From contig AP012044.1 in assembly GCA_000283575.1 (NCBI GenBank), forward strand, positions 1,736,001-1,800,000: DNA of 64,000 nt, given 5' to 3'. A model generated the notes under the pieces. The model made no database searches. It was not told where the DNA came from and saw only the letters and a list, made by a program, of their open reading frames with translations. Numbering within the stretch: position 1 is the stretch's first letter; the number at the start of each line of letters is the position of its first letter. This stretch comes from Oscillibacter valericigenes Sjm18-20 (GTDB lineage Bacteria > Bacillota > Clostridia > Oscillospirales > Oscillospiraceae). Position numbers and translations under genes: made by a program. Positions 7,672 to 15,180 of the stretch are shown here, one piece after another.

Positions 7672-9125
7672 GCAAAACAACAATTCTCTACAAGGACATC
7701 GCGCCGGGGGCTGAGGACGATGCAAGCGTCTCCACCAACGGCGCGATGCCTTTCTGCGATATTTCAAAACTGCCCCCCGGCATTGATCCGGTTTCAATCA
7801 CGTCCGGGGAACTGAATTACTGGGGGCTGGACGGCAGCTTTGCACCGCTGGATAGTCAGGATATTGCTTTCTGGTCAACAGCCATGAGCGGGTCAGGCGG
7901 CGCATTCACAAGCCCGCCTGTCATTACCGTGACATTCGACCAGCAGTATTCCTCCCTGGGCGTCACGCTGGCGGCGGACACGGCGACAGGCGGTTACTGT
8001 AATTCCGTCAACATCAAATGGTATCAGGGAACGACACTGAAAGCCGACGTGGATTTTACGCCGGACAGCGCCGTTTATTATTGCCGCCAGAAGGTCACCA
8101 GTTACGATAAGATTGTCATTACCCTGAACAGCACCAACCTTCCATACCGCCACGCCAAGCTGGAGCATATCATTTTCGGCGTGTATCGCACCTTCGGTAT
8201 GACGGAGCTGCGCAAGGCGTCCCTCATAAATCAGATGAGCGGGATTTCGGAAGAACTGCCCATCTCTACGATGTCGTGGACGCTGGACAGCCGGGAAGAT
8301 GTCGATTATATGTTCCAGCTCAAGCAGCCGGTAGAGGTTCGGAACAATGGCAGCCTGATCGGGGTGTATTACATCGACAGCTTTTCACGATCCGCAAAGA
8401 GTATTTATGACATCGACTGTTACGATGCCTTTGGAGTCCTGGATGAGATCCCGTTTTCCGGCGGCGTGTACAGCGCCAAATCTGCAAAGACGCTGCTGGT
8501 CGAACTTGTCGGGAATTATTTCACTGTAGATTTCGACGGCGTGGACGATACGGCGCTGACCGGGGTCATCGAAGCGTGTACGCTGCGGGAGGCTATTCAG
8601 CAGGTTCTTTTCGCGTGGGGTGTCTGTGCCTCCACGGATGGGCGGGAGAGCATCCGGGTATTTGCCCTGCCCTCCGCTGCGGCGGAGATCAGCAAGGACC
8701 GCACCTATACCGGAGTGAGCGTGGAGACATCTGCCATCGTGACAGAGGTACGGGTGACCGCCCACACTTACACGCAGGACACCAACGGCAGCGTGGAGAT
8801 CGGCGGGGTCAAATACAGCGACACAGAAACGGTTTATACGATTTCCAATCCCGATGTGACGGCCAGCGACAAGCAGAATGTGGTGGAGGTTGCTGGCGCG
8901 ACGCTGGTATCCACGGCCATCGGGCAGGCCACGGCGCAGCGGGTCTATGACTACTACCTTCGCCGGAATACCTGCAAGGCAAAAATTGTTTGGGCGGGAG
9001 AACTGCTGGGCGACCGGCTGACTATTCATAACTCCTGGGACGGCACGGAAGATGGCAACCTTCTTAAAATGGACATTGCGCTTTCCAATACCGTTGCCGG
9101 GAATTTTGAAACGCTGGGGGTGTGA
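7668..9125 (+). CDS. Tail tip / baseplate hub protein (485 aa)
   Basis: This protein follows the distal tail gene, in the place of the siphovirus Tal or baseplate hub. The first 170 residues form a carbohydrate-binding-like beta domain (YWGLDGSFAPLD, then TVTFDQQYSSLGVTL). From about residue 180 (MTELRKASLINQMSGISEEL) the sequence resembles the hub domain shared with gp27-like proteins, including YYIDSFSRSAKSIYDIDCYD. No peptidase domain is seen at the C-terminus, so it may lack wall-lytic activity. The last part (SDTETVYTISNP and following) is typical of the tube-like gp44 fold. Confidence 0.7.
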   Translation: MSKTTILYKDIAPGAEDDASVSTNGAMPFCDISKLPPGIDPVSITSGELNYWGLDGSFAPLDSQDIAFWSTAMSGSGGAFTSPPVITVTFDQQYSSLGVTLAADTATGGYCNSVNIKWYQGTTLKADVDFTPDSAVYYCRQKVTSYDKIVITLNSTNLPYRHAKLEHIIFGVYRTFGMTELRKASLINQMSGISEELPISTMSWTLDSREDVDYMFQLKQPVEVRNNGSLIGVYYIDSFSRSAKSIYDIDCYDAFGVLDEIPFSGGVYSAKSAKTLLVELVGNYFTVDFDGVDDTALTGVIEACTLREAIQQVLFAWGVCASTDGRESIRVFALPSAAAEISKDRTYTGVSVETSAIVTEVRVTAHTYTQDTNGSVEIGGVKYSDTETVYTISNPDVTASDKQNVVEVAGATLVSTAIGQATAQRVYDYYLRRNTCKAKIVWAGELLGDRLTIHNSWDGTEDGNLLKMDIALSNTVAGNFETLGV

Positions 9126-9126
9126 A

Positions 9127-9594
9127 ATGTCGGTAATAGATACATTGGTAACTGACCGCACCGCCGCCGACGTAATCCGCTGGCAGACGCTGCGGGATAA
9201 GGGTATCGCCGGAATGACCACGGATGAACTGGCGGAGTGGCTTGCCGGGATAAAGGGCGCTTACAACGCAACGGATTTAAACCGCGTAGGGCAGGCTGTG
9301 GCCTATCTGGGCGGGCTTTTGAAAGGCTACGGGTACTCGGTCACCTTGACCGCTAAAACGGACTGGGTAGCTTCTGGCGCGTACACGGCGGCGGATTTGA
9401 GCGCATATTTGCAGGACGTGAAAACCTTGCGCGAGGCGCTGTCTTCCAGTATGGCCCCGCCTGATGATATGGATGGGCTGACGATTGACGAAGCAAACGA
9501 TATTGAACGCGTGTTAATCGAGTGCGACGATGCGCTGGACCGTATGGCAAAAAGCTGGTTTTACAGCGGCGAGATAGGATGTGGTGAAGTATGA
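9127..9594 (+). CDS. Tail-associated protein upstream of fibre gene (155 aa)
   Basis: The open frame runs back to 9052, but the ATG at 9127, one base after the previous stop, gives MSVIDTLVTDRTAADVIRWQ. This opening, with the following TTDELAEWLAGIKGAYNATDLNRVG, is common to a group of proteins placed before fibre genes in Clostridia prophages. The first half looks helical. The role is unknown; it may form part of the tail tip or fibre base. It is coupled to the fibre gene by a four-base overlap. Confidence 0.6.
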   Translation: MSVIDTLVTDRTAADVIRWQTLRDKGIAGMTTDELAEWLAGIKGAYNATDLNRVGQAVAYLGGLLKGYGYSVTLTAKTDWVASGAYTAADLSAYLQDVKTLREALSSSMAPPDDMDGLTIDEANDIERVLIECDDALDRMAKSWFYSGEIGCGEV

Positions 9595-10814
9595 CAGATG
9601 GAATTATTCTGGGCACCGGAAACAGCCGGTACTTGAAAGGGGCCGGGTGGCCAGCGACCTACGAAGAATTTAAATCCATGGCGGAGGCCGGGACGCTTCC
9701 GATTGATCTGAACGGGATTAACGAGGCGGGGTGGCAGCAGATCGGGACGGCGCTGAATAAGGCGAATCTGTTGGATGATAATACGTCTGCGGTTTTGGAG
9801 TTGGCCCCGGAAAATCAAACGGTAAATAAGGCGATTTTATCTCTTGCGCTTCCGACGGGAAAGTATGCCGTGCTGGTTACTGCGCTAACGCCAGGCGGGA
9901 GGCCGATTAGCGGCGCTACTGTGACCGGTATAACGTCCAGGTCTGGAGGCAAGTGCATTACCGACAGCAATGGAACTACCGTAGGCTTTACCACAGAATC
10001 TACAGTAACGTTACAATGTACGTCCCCATTATACTTAGACTTTACATCTTCCAGTCTAAGTGAGACTGTAGAGCTTCTTCCAAACACATTGAATAAAGTC
10101 ACTTTTACATTCTCGCGCGGCACAATTACAGAAAAGTTATTCACATCGTCACAGTCCATTCTATTTTCCCCTGATGTTGATGAGTTCGACTGCTCTGTTG
10201 TCGCGGGAGGTAAAAGCGGCACAAGTGGAGACGCCTCTCGCGGCAGCTTTGGCGTTGCTGCTTACGCGGGAAAAGGCGGCGATTCTGGTGCTGTTGCAAA
10301 TGCAGAGAATATAAAAAACAAAAGCGCGTCTATAGATATAATTGTTGGAGCTGCTTCCGGAGATTCCAATATAACTGTTAATAACGAGACAATTATTACT
10401 ACTGTTGGACAATCCGGCGCAATTGGAGGATCCGGTGCCATAGCGACGCGGCGGGATGTTCTTACTTCATATAGTCGACACGCAAGCTCAGGAAATTTTC
10501 CGACAATATCATTTAAACATCCTGCAACAACGGTTGGAGGTTCAGGCGGCGGAGGCGGTGCATACGCCGATATTTCTAATGAGCCAATCACGAATGTTAC
10601 CGCCGGCGCTTCAGGGAAGCAGGGCGGTGGTGCTGGTGGCTCTTCAACGTACAACTCTGCTGGCAACGGTTCTTCCGGCAACAGTTATCCAGGAGCAGGA
10701 GGAGGTGGTGGCGCAGCAACTGCCAACTATAGTTCCGGAGAGACTTTTACATCTGGACGTGGCGGAGTCGGAAAAGCGGGTGTGGCTGGAATCGTATGGA
10801 GGTACAAAGCATGA
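9591..10814 (+). CDS. Tail fibre / receptor-binding protein with Gly-rich C-terminus (407 aa)
   Basis: The N-terminal 70 residues look like a tail attachment region. Residues 75-175 resemble a small Ig-like or carboxypeptidase-regulatory-like domain (ALTPGGRPISGATVTGITSR). From residue about 205 the protein is extremely rich in Gly, Ser and Ala, with runs such as GGSGGGGGAYADISN and GAGGGGGAATANYSSG, and it ends GVAGIVWRYKA. Such glycine-rich tips form compact receptor-binding sandwiches in some phage adhesins. The bases between about 9980 and 10520 are more AT-rich than the neighbours and use different codons, suggesting exchange of the tip by recombination. Confidence 0.75.
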   Translation: MTDGIILGTGNSRYLKGAGWPATYEEFKSMAEAGTLPIDLNGINEAGWQQIGTALNKANLLDDNTSAVLELAPENQTVNKAILSLALPTGKYAVLVTALTPGGRPISGATVTGITSRSGGKCITDSNGTTVGFTTESTVTLQCTSPLYLDFTSSSLSETVELLPNTLNKVTFTFSRGTITEKLFTSSQSILFSPDVDEFDCSVVAGGKSGTSGDASRGSFGVAAYAGKGGDSGAVANAENIKNKSASIDIIVGAASGDSNITVNNETIITTVGQSGAIGGSGAIATRRDVLTSYSRHASSGNFPTISFKHPATTVGGSGGGGGAYADISNEPITNVTAGASGKQGGGAGGSSTYNSAGNGSSGNSYPGAGGGGGAATANYSSGETFTSGRGGVGKAGVAGIVWRYKA

Positions 10815-11041
10815 ACTATTTAATTGTATCCGATGGCACCATCACTAATATCATCGTAGCTGATGCCGAGTTTGCCGCCTCCGTCAACGCGAAACCATTC
10901 TACACCAGCGCGGCTATCGGTGATACTTATGATCCGCCCACGCTGGACAAGCTGCAATCGGCTACAGCCGATCTTGCTGAAACCCTTGCAAACTTTATCT
11001 ATCAATCTGACGTTGAAAAATTAGGAGGTACAACAACATGA
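10811..11041 (+). CDS. Small phage tail-region protein (76 aa)
   Basis: It begins at the ATG at 10811, overlapping the fibre stop (ATGA). The sequence opens MNYLIVSDGTITNIIVADA, a short beta motif found at the N-terminus of tail-fibre accessory proteins, and then a helical acidic tail. Function is unknown; it could assist fibre folding. It is coupled by an ATGA overlap to the following XkdX-like gene. Confidence 0.55.
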   Translation: MNYLIVSDGTITNIIVADAEFAASVNAKPFYTSAAIGDTYDPPTLDKLQSATADLAETLANFIYQSDVEKLGGTTT

Positions 11042-11217
11042 GTGCTTACAGCATTTGCAATTTACTGATTAAATTGGGCCGCACCACGGGCTTACAGGAA
11101 AAAGTGAATATGTTCTATGCCTGCGGGCAGGTCACGGACGACCAGTACGCCGAGTTAACCAATACGCTGACGCCGACGACGGATAGCAATACGACGGATA
11201 CGGCTGACGCCTCGTAA
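11038..11217 (+). CDS. XkdX-like small phage protein (59 aa)
   Basis: This gene starts at the ATG overlapping the previous stop, with GGAGG eleven bases before it. The core LQEKVNMFYACGQVTDDQYAEL matches the general form of the XkdX family (helix, turn, then T-x-EQYxE), small proteins placed between fibre and lysis genes in PBSX-like and many other Firmicutes phages. The tail is Thr-rich. The family function is not established. Confidence 0.6.
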   Translation: MSAYSICNLLIKLGRTTGLQEKVNMFYACGQVTDDQYAELTNTLTPTTDSNTTDTADAS

Positions 11218-11256
11218 GGGGCGGCGAGAGGCCGCGATATTACTGGAGGTGAGAAT

Positions 11257-11517
11257 TTGGAAAGCATTGTGGTAGCGATTATCACCGGCGGGCTGGCGCT
11301 GGTGGGGGTGGTCATTTCAAACAACGCCGCCGCCGACAAGACACAAACGCAGATCAGCACGGCGCAGGCCGTCACCGATACCAAGCTGGAAGAGCTGACC
11401 CGGGAGGTCCGGGAGCACAACAACTTTGCAAAGCGCGTGCCGGTGATGGAGGAGCAGATCAAGGTAGCCAATCACCGGATTGAGGATTTGGAGAATGCGG
11501 ACAGGAAGGAGAGCTGA
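11257..11517 (+). CDS. Membrane protein with coiled coil, XhlA-like (86 aa)
   Basis: The start is TTG at 11257, chosen because CTGGAGGTGAG lies just before it. Residues 4-22 form one membrane segment (VVAIITGGLALVGVVISN). The rest is a charged coiled coil containing LEELTREVREHNNFAKRVPV, a pattern common in proteins beside holins in Clostridia phages. It resembles the holin-associated XhlA type in size but with the membrane segment at the opposite end. It is probably part of the lysis cassette. Confidence 0.65.
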   Translation: MESIVVAIITGGLALVGVVISNNAAADKTQTQISTAQAVTDTKLEELTREVREHNNFAKRVPVMEEQIKVANHRIEDLENADRKES

Positions 11518-11856
11518 ATGAAAGAAAGCGCAAAGATTCGGGACAAGCCCAAGGTAAAGCGGCCCCGAAAATTGGACGTGTCCAAGCGAATCGCGCTGGT
11601 CACATTTTGGGGCGGAATGCTGATTATCGAAGAGTGCCTGCTACTTATGTGGTATGCAATCCATAACGGGTTTAATGCCACGGCGGCATACCTCACGGCG
11701 GCGGTCGGCGTTGCAGAGGGAATGATCACTCTGGTCGCCCGGAAGTATCTCAGCCTGGCCCAGACAGATCACTCCTCCGGGGGGATTACGTTTGAATCGG
11801 CAAAGTCAAAAAACTTTAAGCAATCAGACGACGTACTAGATGCGCCGGACATTTGA
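11518..11856 (+). CDS. Two-TM phage membrane protein of the lysis region (112 aa)
   Basis: The gene starts right after the previous stop. The protein has a basic N-terminal tail containing RDKPKVKRPRKLDVSK, two membrane segments (about residues 30-48 and 54-76), and a soluble tail with SGGITFESAKSKN and an acidic end. The order basic tail, two membrane helices and GGITF/Y-like motif is repeated in the protein at 33670-33978 in the degraded prophage, so this is a real phage family. A holin accessory or antiholin role is an inference from its position. Confidence 0.65.
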   Translation: MKESAKIRDKPKVKRPRKLDVSKRIALVTFWGGMLIIEECLLLMWYAIHNGFNATAAYLTAAVGVAEGMITLVARKYLSLAQTDHSSGGITFESAKSKNFKQSDDVLDAPDI

Positions 11857-11869
11857 GGGGGTACATAAT

Positions 11870-12208
11870 ATGAATATTACAAACGTTTCCGCGCTGATTG
11901 CCGTGATTGGCGCGCTGGTGGTCATCGTCAATCTGTTGACGGAGGTCATTAAGAAAAGCACCTGGGACAAGCTTCCCACCAACGTCGTTGTGGTGCTGCT
12001 GTCCGAGGGCCTGACGCTGGCATCCGGCGCGGCCTATGCGCAGATCAACGGCGTGGCTGTCACGTGGTATATCGTTGTTGCCGCGGTGGTTGTGGGGCTT
12101 CTGGTAGCCTATGGCGCTATGTTTGGATTTGATAAGCTCAAAGAGGCCCTTGCACAGATCACCGTCGGCAATATTTCAGGGAGTGATTCTAATGCCGAGA
12201 GCAAGTGA
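11870..12208 (+). CDS. Phage holin (112 aa)
   Basis: The start is the ATG at 11870 after GGGGG; the longer frame from 11840 has no ribosome site. Three hydrophobic segments are seen: residues about 5-24, 40-60 and 66-90. The tail is short and charged (FDKLKEALAQITVG). Its position directly before the endolysin, overlapping it by 17 bases, supports a holin that opens the membrane for the lysin. The sequence does not fall clearly in one named holin family. Confidence 0.7.
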   Translation: MNITNVSALIAVIGALVVIVNLLTEVIKKSTWDKLPTNVVVVLLSEGLTLASGAAYAQINGVAVTWYIVVAAVVVGLLVAYGAMFGFDKLKEALAQITVGNISGSDSNAESK

Positions 12209-12875
12209 TATCCTTGCCATTGCCCGGGCGGAGCTGGGGTACACGGAGAATCCGCGAGGCAGCAACCGGACAAAATACGGCGCATGGTTCGGGATGGACG
12301 GCAGTCCATGGTGCATGATGTTTGTGCAGTGGTGCTTCGCGCAGACCGGGGCCTCTGATCTGCTGCCCAATACCACCACGGCATCCTGCGGGACTATGAT
12401 GCGGGCGGCACAGGCGGCGGGGTGCTGGGTGACTGGAGACTACCGGCCCGGTGACGTGGTGATCTACGACTTTGACGGAGACGGAACCACGGACCACACC
12501 GGCATTGTCGAGAGCGTGACGGCGTCCGGCGTGATTGCCATTGAGGGGAATACCGGGTCTGGAAACGATGCCAACGGCGGACAGGTGCAGCGGAGGCCGC
12601 GCAGCAACAATGTCATTAAGGGGGCTATCAGACCCGCCTATGAAGAAGAGGAGGATACTGTGACACAGGAACAATTCAATGCCATGATGGATACATGGCT
12701 GGCCGGGAAAACCGCGGCGGAGCCGAGCGACACCAGCGCGGAGGCGCGGGCGTGGGCGGAAGGGAACGGTATTTTGACCGGCTATGCCGACGGAACCAAG
12801 CGGTACAAGGCGTACTGCACCAGAGAGCAGACGGTGATTTTTCTGAACCGGCTGTGGAAGCTGATTGTGAAGTAA
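12192..12875 (+). CDS. CHAP-domain endolysin with SLH-like tail (227 aa)
   Basis: This is a peptidoglycan-cleaving enzyme that ends the lytic cycle. The CHAP domain covers residues about 1-150. Cys41 in SPWCMMFVQWCF is the likely nucleophile, and the His near residue 102 in TTDHTGIVES is its partner. After an acidic linker (EEEEDTV), residues 160-227 contain AEARAWAEGNGILTGYADG and CTREQTVIFLNRL, the pattern of an S-layer homology-like wall-binding repeat. The start at 12192 (MPRASDILAIARAELGY) follows GGGAG; the longer open frame is inside the holin gene. It is the last gene of the rightward late operon. Confidence 0.9.
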   Translation: MPRASDILAIARAELGYTENPRGSNRTKYGAWFGMDGSPWCMMFVQWCFAQTGASDLLPNTTTASCGTMMRAAQAAGCWVTGDYRPGDVVIYDFDGDGTTDHTGIVESVTASGVIAIEGNTGSGNDANGGQVQRRPRSNNVIKGAIRPAYEEEEDTVTQEQFNAMMDTWLAGKTAAEPSDTSAEARAWAEGNGILTGYADGTKRYKAYCTREQTVIFLNRLWKLIVK

Positions 12876-12885
12876 GGGTCCACTG

Positions 12886-12933
12886 AACATCAAAGCCCCA
12901 CCTCTTTGACCTTAGAGGTGAGGCTTTGATGTT
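12886..12933 (+). terminator. Long hairpin after the endolysin gene
   Basis: Twenty bases (12886-12905) pair with 12914-12933 with one mismatch, around an eight-base loop. No T tract follows. It lies eleven bases after the lysin stop and is the probable end of the late transcript. The rest of 12934-13136 is AT-rich with no coding pattern. Confidence 0.6.
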
Positions 12934-13136
12934 AGAGAAAGGGAGAATGAAAAGAAAAAACTTGCTTCTGGCTTGCATCCTCTCTCGAGGATATTTTTAG
13001 ATTATCAGATATTTTTTAAATTAATCTTGAAAAGTTGCGAATAAATTGTAAAGATTGTTTTTAGATTATTTGTGCAAAAAATTAAGATAATTGTAACAAT
13101 TCCCGCTGGTTTTGTTAACAAAAATTCGGTATCTTA

Positions 13137-13227
13137 ATACTTGCAAGAGACGAGATTCTTTTTCATTTTACCTTCTTTTCATTCTAAAGGGAGCAGCCGG
13201 GCGTCGTGTGGCGTCCGGCTTGTTCTG
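13137..13227 (+). repeat. 91-base direct repeat, copy 1
   Basis: This copy and 13897-13987 match at 88 of 91 bases, 760 bases apart. Each contains GCCGGGCGTC...GGCGTCCGGC, able to fold into a ten-pair hairpin followed by T-rich DNA, so each copy could act as a terminator. Between the copies lie sspH, a gene remnant and another terminator. The bases 13228-13359 show no gene. Confidence 0.85.
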
Positions 13228-13359
13228 GTTTTAGATCGGCGGCGCGGTCATGCGACGCAAGTGGAACCTGAAGCTGATCACCGGGGCGTACAGGCCGGGA
13301 TACAATATGTAAAGATTTCCCCGCCTCTGAGGATAAATCCCTGGAGGCGGGGTTTCAAC

Positions 13360-13545
13360 TTATTTGGATGTCTCTGTCAGACTGGAAACACTTACGGTTT
13401 GCTGTTCGTTCGGCTGACTGAGAGGGTGGATGCTTGCGGTATCCTTGTCTTCGGAAACACTGTCGATATAAACAGGGACGCCATTATGGGTAACATTTAC
13501 CGTATGATTTGATTCGCAGATTTCTTTTGCACGGTTCCAATCCAT
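13360..13545 (-). CDS. sspH: Small acid-soluble spore protein, SspH type (61 aa)
   Basis: The start at 13545 follows AAGGAG with six bases of spacing. The sequence opens MDWNRAKEICESNHTVNVTH, then NGVPVYIDSVSEDKDTASIH, which matches the H-type spore protein plan: MDxxRAKxI at the start, the NGVPV(W/Y)I core, and a final T/S-rich strand ending VSVSSL. These proteins are made in the forespore and packed in the spore core. Size is normal. It stands alone on the minus strand inside the phage end region, flanked by a 91-base direct repeat, so it may be phage cargo rather than a resident host gene. Confidence 0.85.
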   Translation of the reverse strand: MDWNRAKEICESNHTVNVTHNGVPVYIDSVSEDKDTASIHPLSQPNEQQTVSVSSLTETSK

Positions 13546-13625
13546 TGTTATTCTCCTTGCTTTTGTAATGACAATAGTATCAGCAATAGATTTGCAAATA
13601 TGCATATGGCAAACTTTTTTCTTGA

Positions 13626-13775
13626 TCAGCAGGAGGCGACGGTTCCGACGACTTCACCGGCAACGGTGATATCATCAACCTGACGCATGAGCAGGTGCGG
13701 ACGCTGGTGTTCATCTACCGGGGCGGAGGATTCGACCGGAAACTGCAGGCCATCGGGATGGAGACGGCGGTATAA
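13626..13775 (+). pseudogene. C-terminal fragment of an unidentified phage-type protein
   Basis: The frame from 13626 to the TAA at 13773 reads GGDGSDDFTGNGDIINLTHE and QVRTLVFIYRGGGFDRKLQA without any start codon; a stop lies just upstream. The base composition and following terminator look like the last part of a late phage gene. It is not recognised. It is probably what is left after deletion of the preceding part. Confidence 0.35.
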
Positions 13776-13787
13776 GAAAAGAGATCC

Positions 13788-13825
13788 CCCCGGGGCTTAC
13801 CAGAAGGTAGCTTCGGGGAATTTTT
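13788..13825 (+). terminator. Rho-independent terminator after the gene fragment
   Basis: A GC-rich stem (CCCCGGGGCTTAC against GTAGCTTCGGGG, imperfect) is followed by TTTTT. It would have ended the transcript of the fragment at 13626-13775. Confidence 0.55.
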
Positions 13826-13896
13826 GCGTTGTGGCAGAGATTTAAAGATTCTGTAACAGTCTACGCTTTTCTGCTTAACATATCATCAGTATTATT

Positions 13897-13987
13897 ATAC
13901 TTGCAAGAGACGAGATTCTTTTTCATTTTACCTTCTTTTCATCCTAAAGGGAGCAGCCGGGCGTCATTTGGCGTCCGGCTTGTTCTG
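13897..13987 (+). repeat. 91-base direct repeat, copy 2
   Basis: This is the second copy of the repeat at 13137-13227, differing at three positions. It has the same hairpin and T-rich tail. The following 13988-14137 holds no gene that I can support; open frames there lack ribosome sites. Confidence 0.85.
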
Positions 13988-14137
13988 TTTTCAAAGCGCA
14001 TATATCAACGTGGCGGCGCTTTCCCACGTAGCCGACGGGTTCCCACGACGCCCCGAAGGGCGTTTCGGCCTGTTCCCGGCAGGTCATCATCAGGCGGGGT
14101 TATTGCCGGCCTATTGCCCGACCGGCGGGGCTGCGCA

Positions 14138-14350
14138 TCATCCTGCAACTAGAGTCCCATACTGTGACAAGACCAGCCGTGCGGGAAGCTTCTCACCATA
14201 CCAGTCATCGTCCTCGATCTTAATGGCCTGCGTCCGAATTGATGGGACGCGCAGCATTGTGTTGTACTCCGATTCCGGGATTGTAGCAATGCTGTCTTTT
14301 CTCCAGACGCCCATATCTCTGTAATAAAGCTGGACTCTAATATCCGCCAT
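14138..14350 (-). CDS. Hypothetical protein (70 aa)
   Basis: The longer frame starts at 14494, but the ATG at 14350 has AGGAGGAAAGACG directly before it and is the better start. The product opens MADIRVQLYYRDMGVWRKDS and is soluble, with mixed charge and an aromatic middle (EDDDWYGEKLPARLVL). I do not recognise it. It follows a 28-residue membrane peptide gene by 23 bases, so the two are probably one transcript that runs toward the phage late genes. Confidence 0.5.
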   Translation of the reverse strand: MADIRVQLYYRDMGVWRKDSIATIPESEYNTMLRVPSIRTQAIKIEDDDWYGEKLPARLVLSQYGTLVAG

Positions 14351-14373
14351 CGTCTTTCCTCCTGCCTTGCGGC

Positions 14374-14460
14374 TCACTTCTTTTTGAGCATCCGAACCAC
14401 CAGCCCGATGGTCACAACGCTCAGCACAATCATAACGGCGTCCAAAATAATATCTACCAT
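14374..14460 (-). CDS. Very small membrane peptide (28 aa)
   Basis: The ATG at 14460 stands six bases after GGAGG; a second ATG two codons upstream is too close to that site. The peptide, MVDIILDAVMIVLSVVTIGL followed by VVRMLKKK, is a single membrane helix with a basic end, the form of small holin-like or type I toxin peptides. No antisense RNA can be shown, so the toxin idea is an inference. It is transcribed with the 70-residue gene at 14138. Confidence 0.5.
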   Translation of the reverse strand: MVDIILDAVMIVLSVVTIGLVVRMLKKK

Positions 14461-14512
14461 AGCCATCCTCCATTTCATATATTGACAACGGCAAGCATTT
14501 GATTTATTCTTA

Positions 14513-14543
14513 AGGCAAGGGGAGGTTTCCCTCCCACTTGCCT
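14513..14543 (-). terminator. Hairpin between two small minus-strand genes
   Basis: AGGCAAGGGGAGG pairs with CCTCCC-A-CTTGCCT around a short loop, making a stable stem at the end of the gene at 14542-14670. It overlaps that gene's stop codon. No clear T tract is present. Confidence 0.45.
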
Positions 14544-14670
14544 ACCCGGTGAACTTTTGGATGATGTCCACTAGCGACCGGATTAGGTTTAGGATTGCGG
14601 TAACCAAGACGATGTACTTGACGGTATTGTCTTGGTTGCCGCTCTTTTTGTGCTTGCTCGTGGTGCTCAC
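14542..14670 (-). CDS. Small membrane peptide, start uncertain (42 aa)
   Basis: A GTG at 14670 gives a peptide with a polar Lys/Ser start (STTSKHKKSGNQDN) and one hydrophobic helix (VKYIVLVTAILNLIRSLVDI) ending IQKFTG. The GAGGAG sequence touches the GTG, so spacing is poor and the true start may differ. Peptides of this kind with a short amphipathic end are frequent in gut Clostridia mobile elements; function is unknown. It diverges from the RHH gene at 14810, with TATAAG-rich promoter-like DNA between. Confidence 0.4.
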   Translation of the reverse strand: MSTTSKHKKSGNQDNTVKYIVLVTAILNLIRSLVDIIQKFTG

Positions 14671-14809
14671 CTCCTCTCTATGGTTTAAGTATAGTCTTAT
14701 ATACGACGTATTGCAATAGGCGGAATGAACAATCTTATATAAGATAATTTGTGCATTTTTGACGTATATAAGACAAGCAAAATGTGATACTATGGTACAG
14801 GGTGATTTT

Positions 14810-14992
14810 ATGGCAAACAGGACCGAATACAAGAATCAATGGATGAAGGAAAACCGGGACACAAAGCTTTTGACGCTCCCCAAGGGCCGCAAAGCCGAAA
14901 TACAGGCCGCAGCGGACGCGATAGGCGAGAGCCTTAATGATTTTATATGCAAGGCCATAGACGAGCGTATGGAGCGGCTAGAGCGCAAATAA
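14810..14992 (+). CDS. Ribbon-helix-helix (Arc/CopG-like) DNA-binding protein (60 aa)
   Basis: The frame is open from 14759, but the ATG at 14810, preceded by GGGTGAT, gives the family's usual start, MANRTEYKNQWMKENRDTKL. The core TLPKGRKAEIQAAADAIGES then LNDFICKAIDERM is strand-helix-helix with the basic PKGRK turn, the common pattern of small Arc-type repressors. It is divergent from two tiny peptide genes and could repress the shared upstream region. It is the last gene before the presumed phage end at ssrA. Confidence 0.7.
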   Translation: MANRTEYKNQWMKENRDTKLLTLPKGRKAEIQAAADAIGESLNDFICKAIDERMERLERK

Positions 14993-14997
14993 AGCAA

Positions 14998-15032
14998 TCC
15001 CCCATCGGTTAAATGCCGGTGGGGGAGTTTTT
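14998..15032 (+). terminator. Terminator after the RHH gene
   Basis: TCCCCCATCGG pairs with CCGGTGGGGGA (one G-T pair) around a seven-base loop, followed by GTTTTT. This is a clear rho-independent terminator six bases after the TAA. Confidence 0.85.
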
Positions 15033-15035
15033 GCG

Positions 15036-15107
15036 TGTCCAAATCCGTGTCCATTTTTTGCTCTCATGTCCAATTTAAAACGCACAATGCGTTAGAACAG
15101 ATGTCTA
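15036..15107 (+). repeat. TGTCCA repeats, candidate integrase arm sites
   Basis: TGTCCA occurs at 15036-15041, 15048-15053 and 15067-15072, with a variant TGTCTA at 15102-15107. All are in the same direction, in gene-free DNA 75-145 bases from the 3' end of ssrA. Short spaced repeats like these are what arm-type sites for tyrosine integrases look like. This supports a phage attachment end here; it is not proof. Confidence 0.45.
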
Positions 15108-15149
15108 ATGTATAATCAATCAATCCGTTGCAGCTCTAAGCAAAAATAA

Positions 15150-15180
15150 AAGAAGCCTTGATTTCTCAAAGCTTCTTTTT
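15150..15180 (-). terminator. Terminator of ssrA (works on both strands)
   Basis: AAGAAGC (15150-15156) pairs with GCTTCTT (15171-15177). Read on the minus strand, the stem begins just after the tmRNA CCA end and is followed by TTTTATTTTT, a normal terminator. Read on the plus strand it has TTTTTT and could protect ssrA from phage transcription. Confidence 0.75.

Noticed and set aside
9591..10814. Diversity-generating retroelement at the fibre gene
   Set aside because: No reverse transcriptase gene and no template repeat were seen in the window.
13968..14324. Plus-strand open frame after repeat copy 2
   Set aside because: No ribosome site; it overlaps the better supported minus-strand gene at 14138-14350 and has no protein-like hydrophobic pattern.
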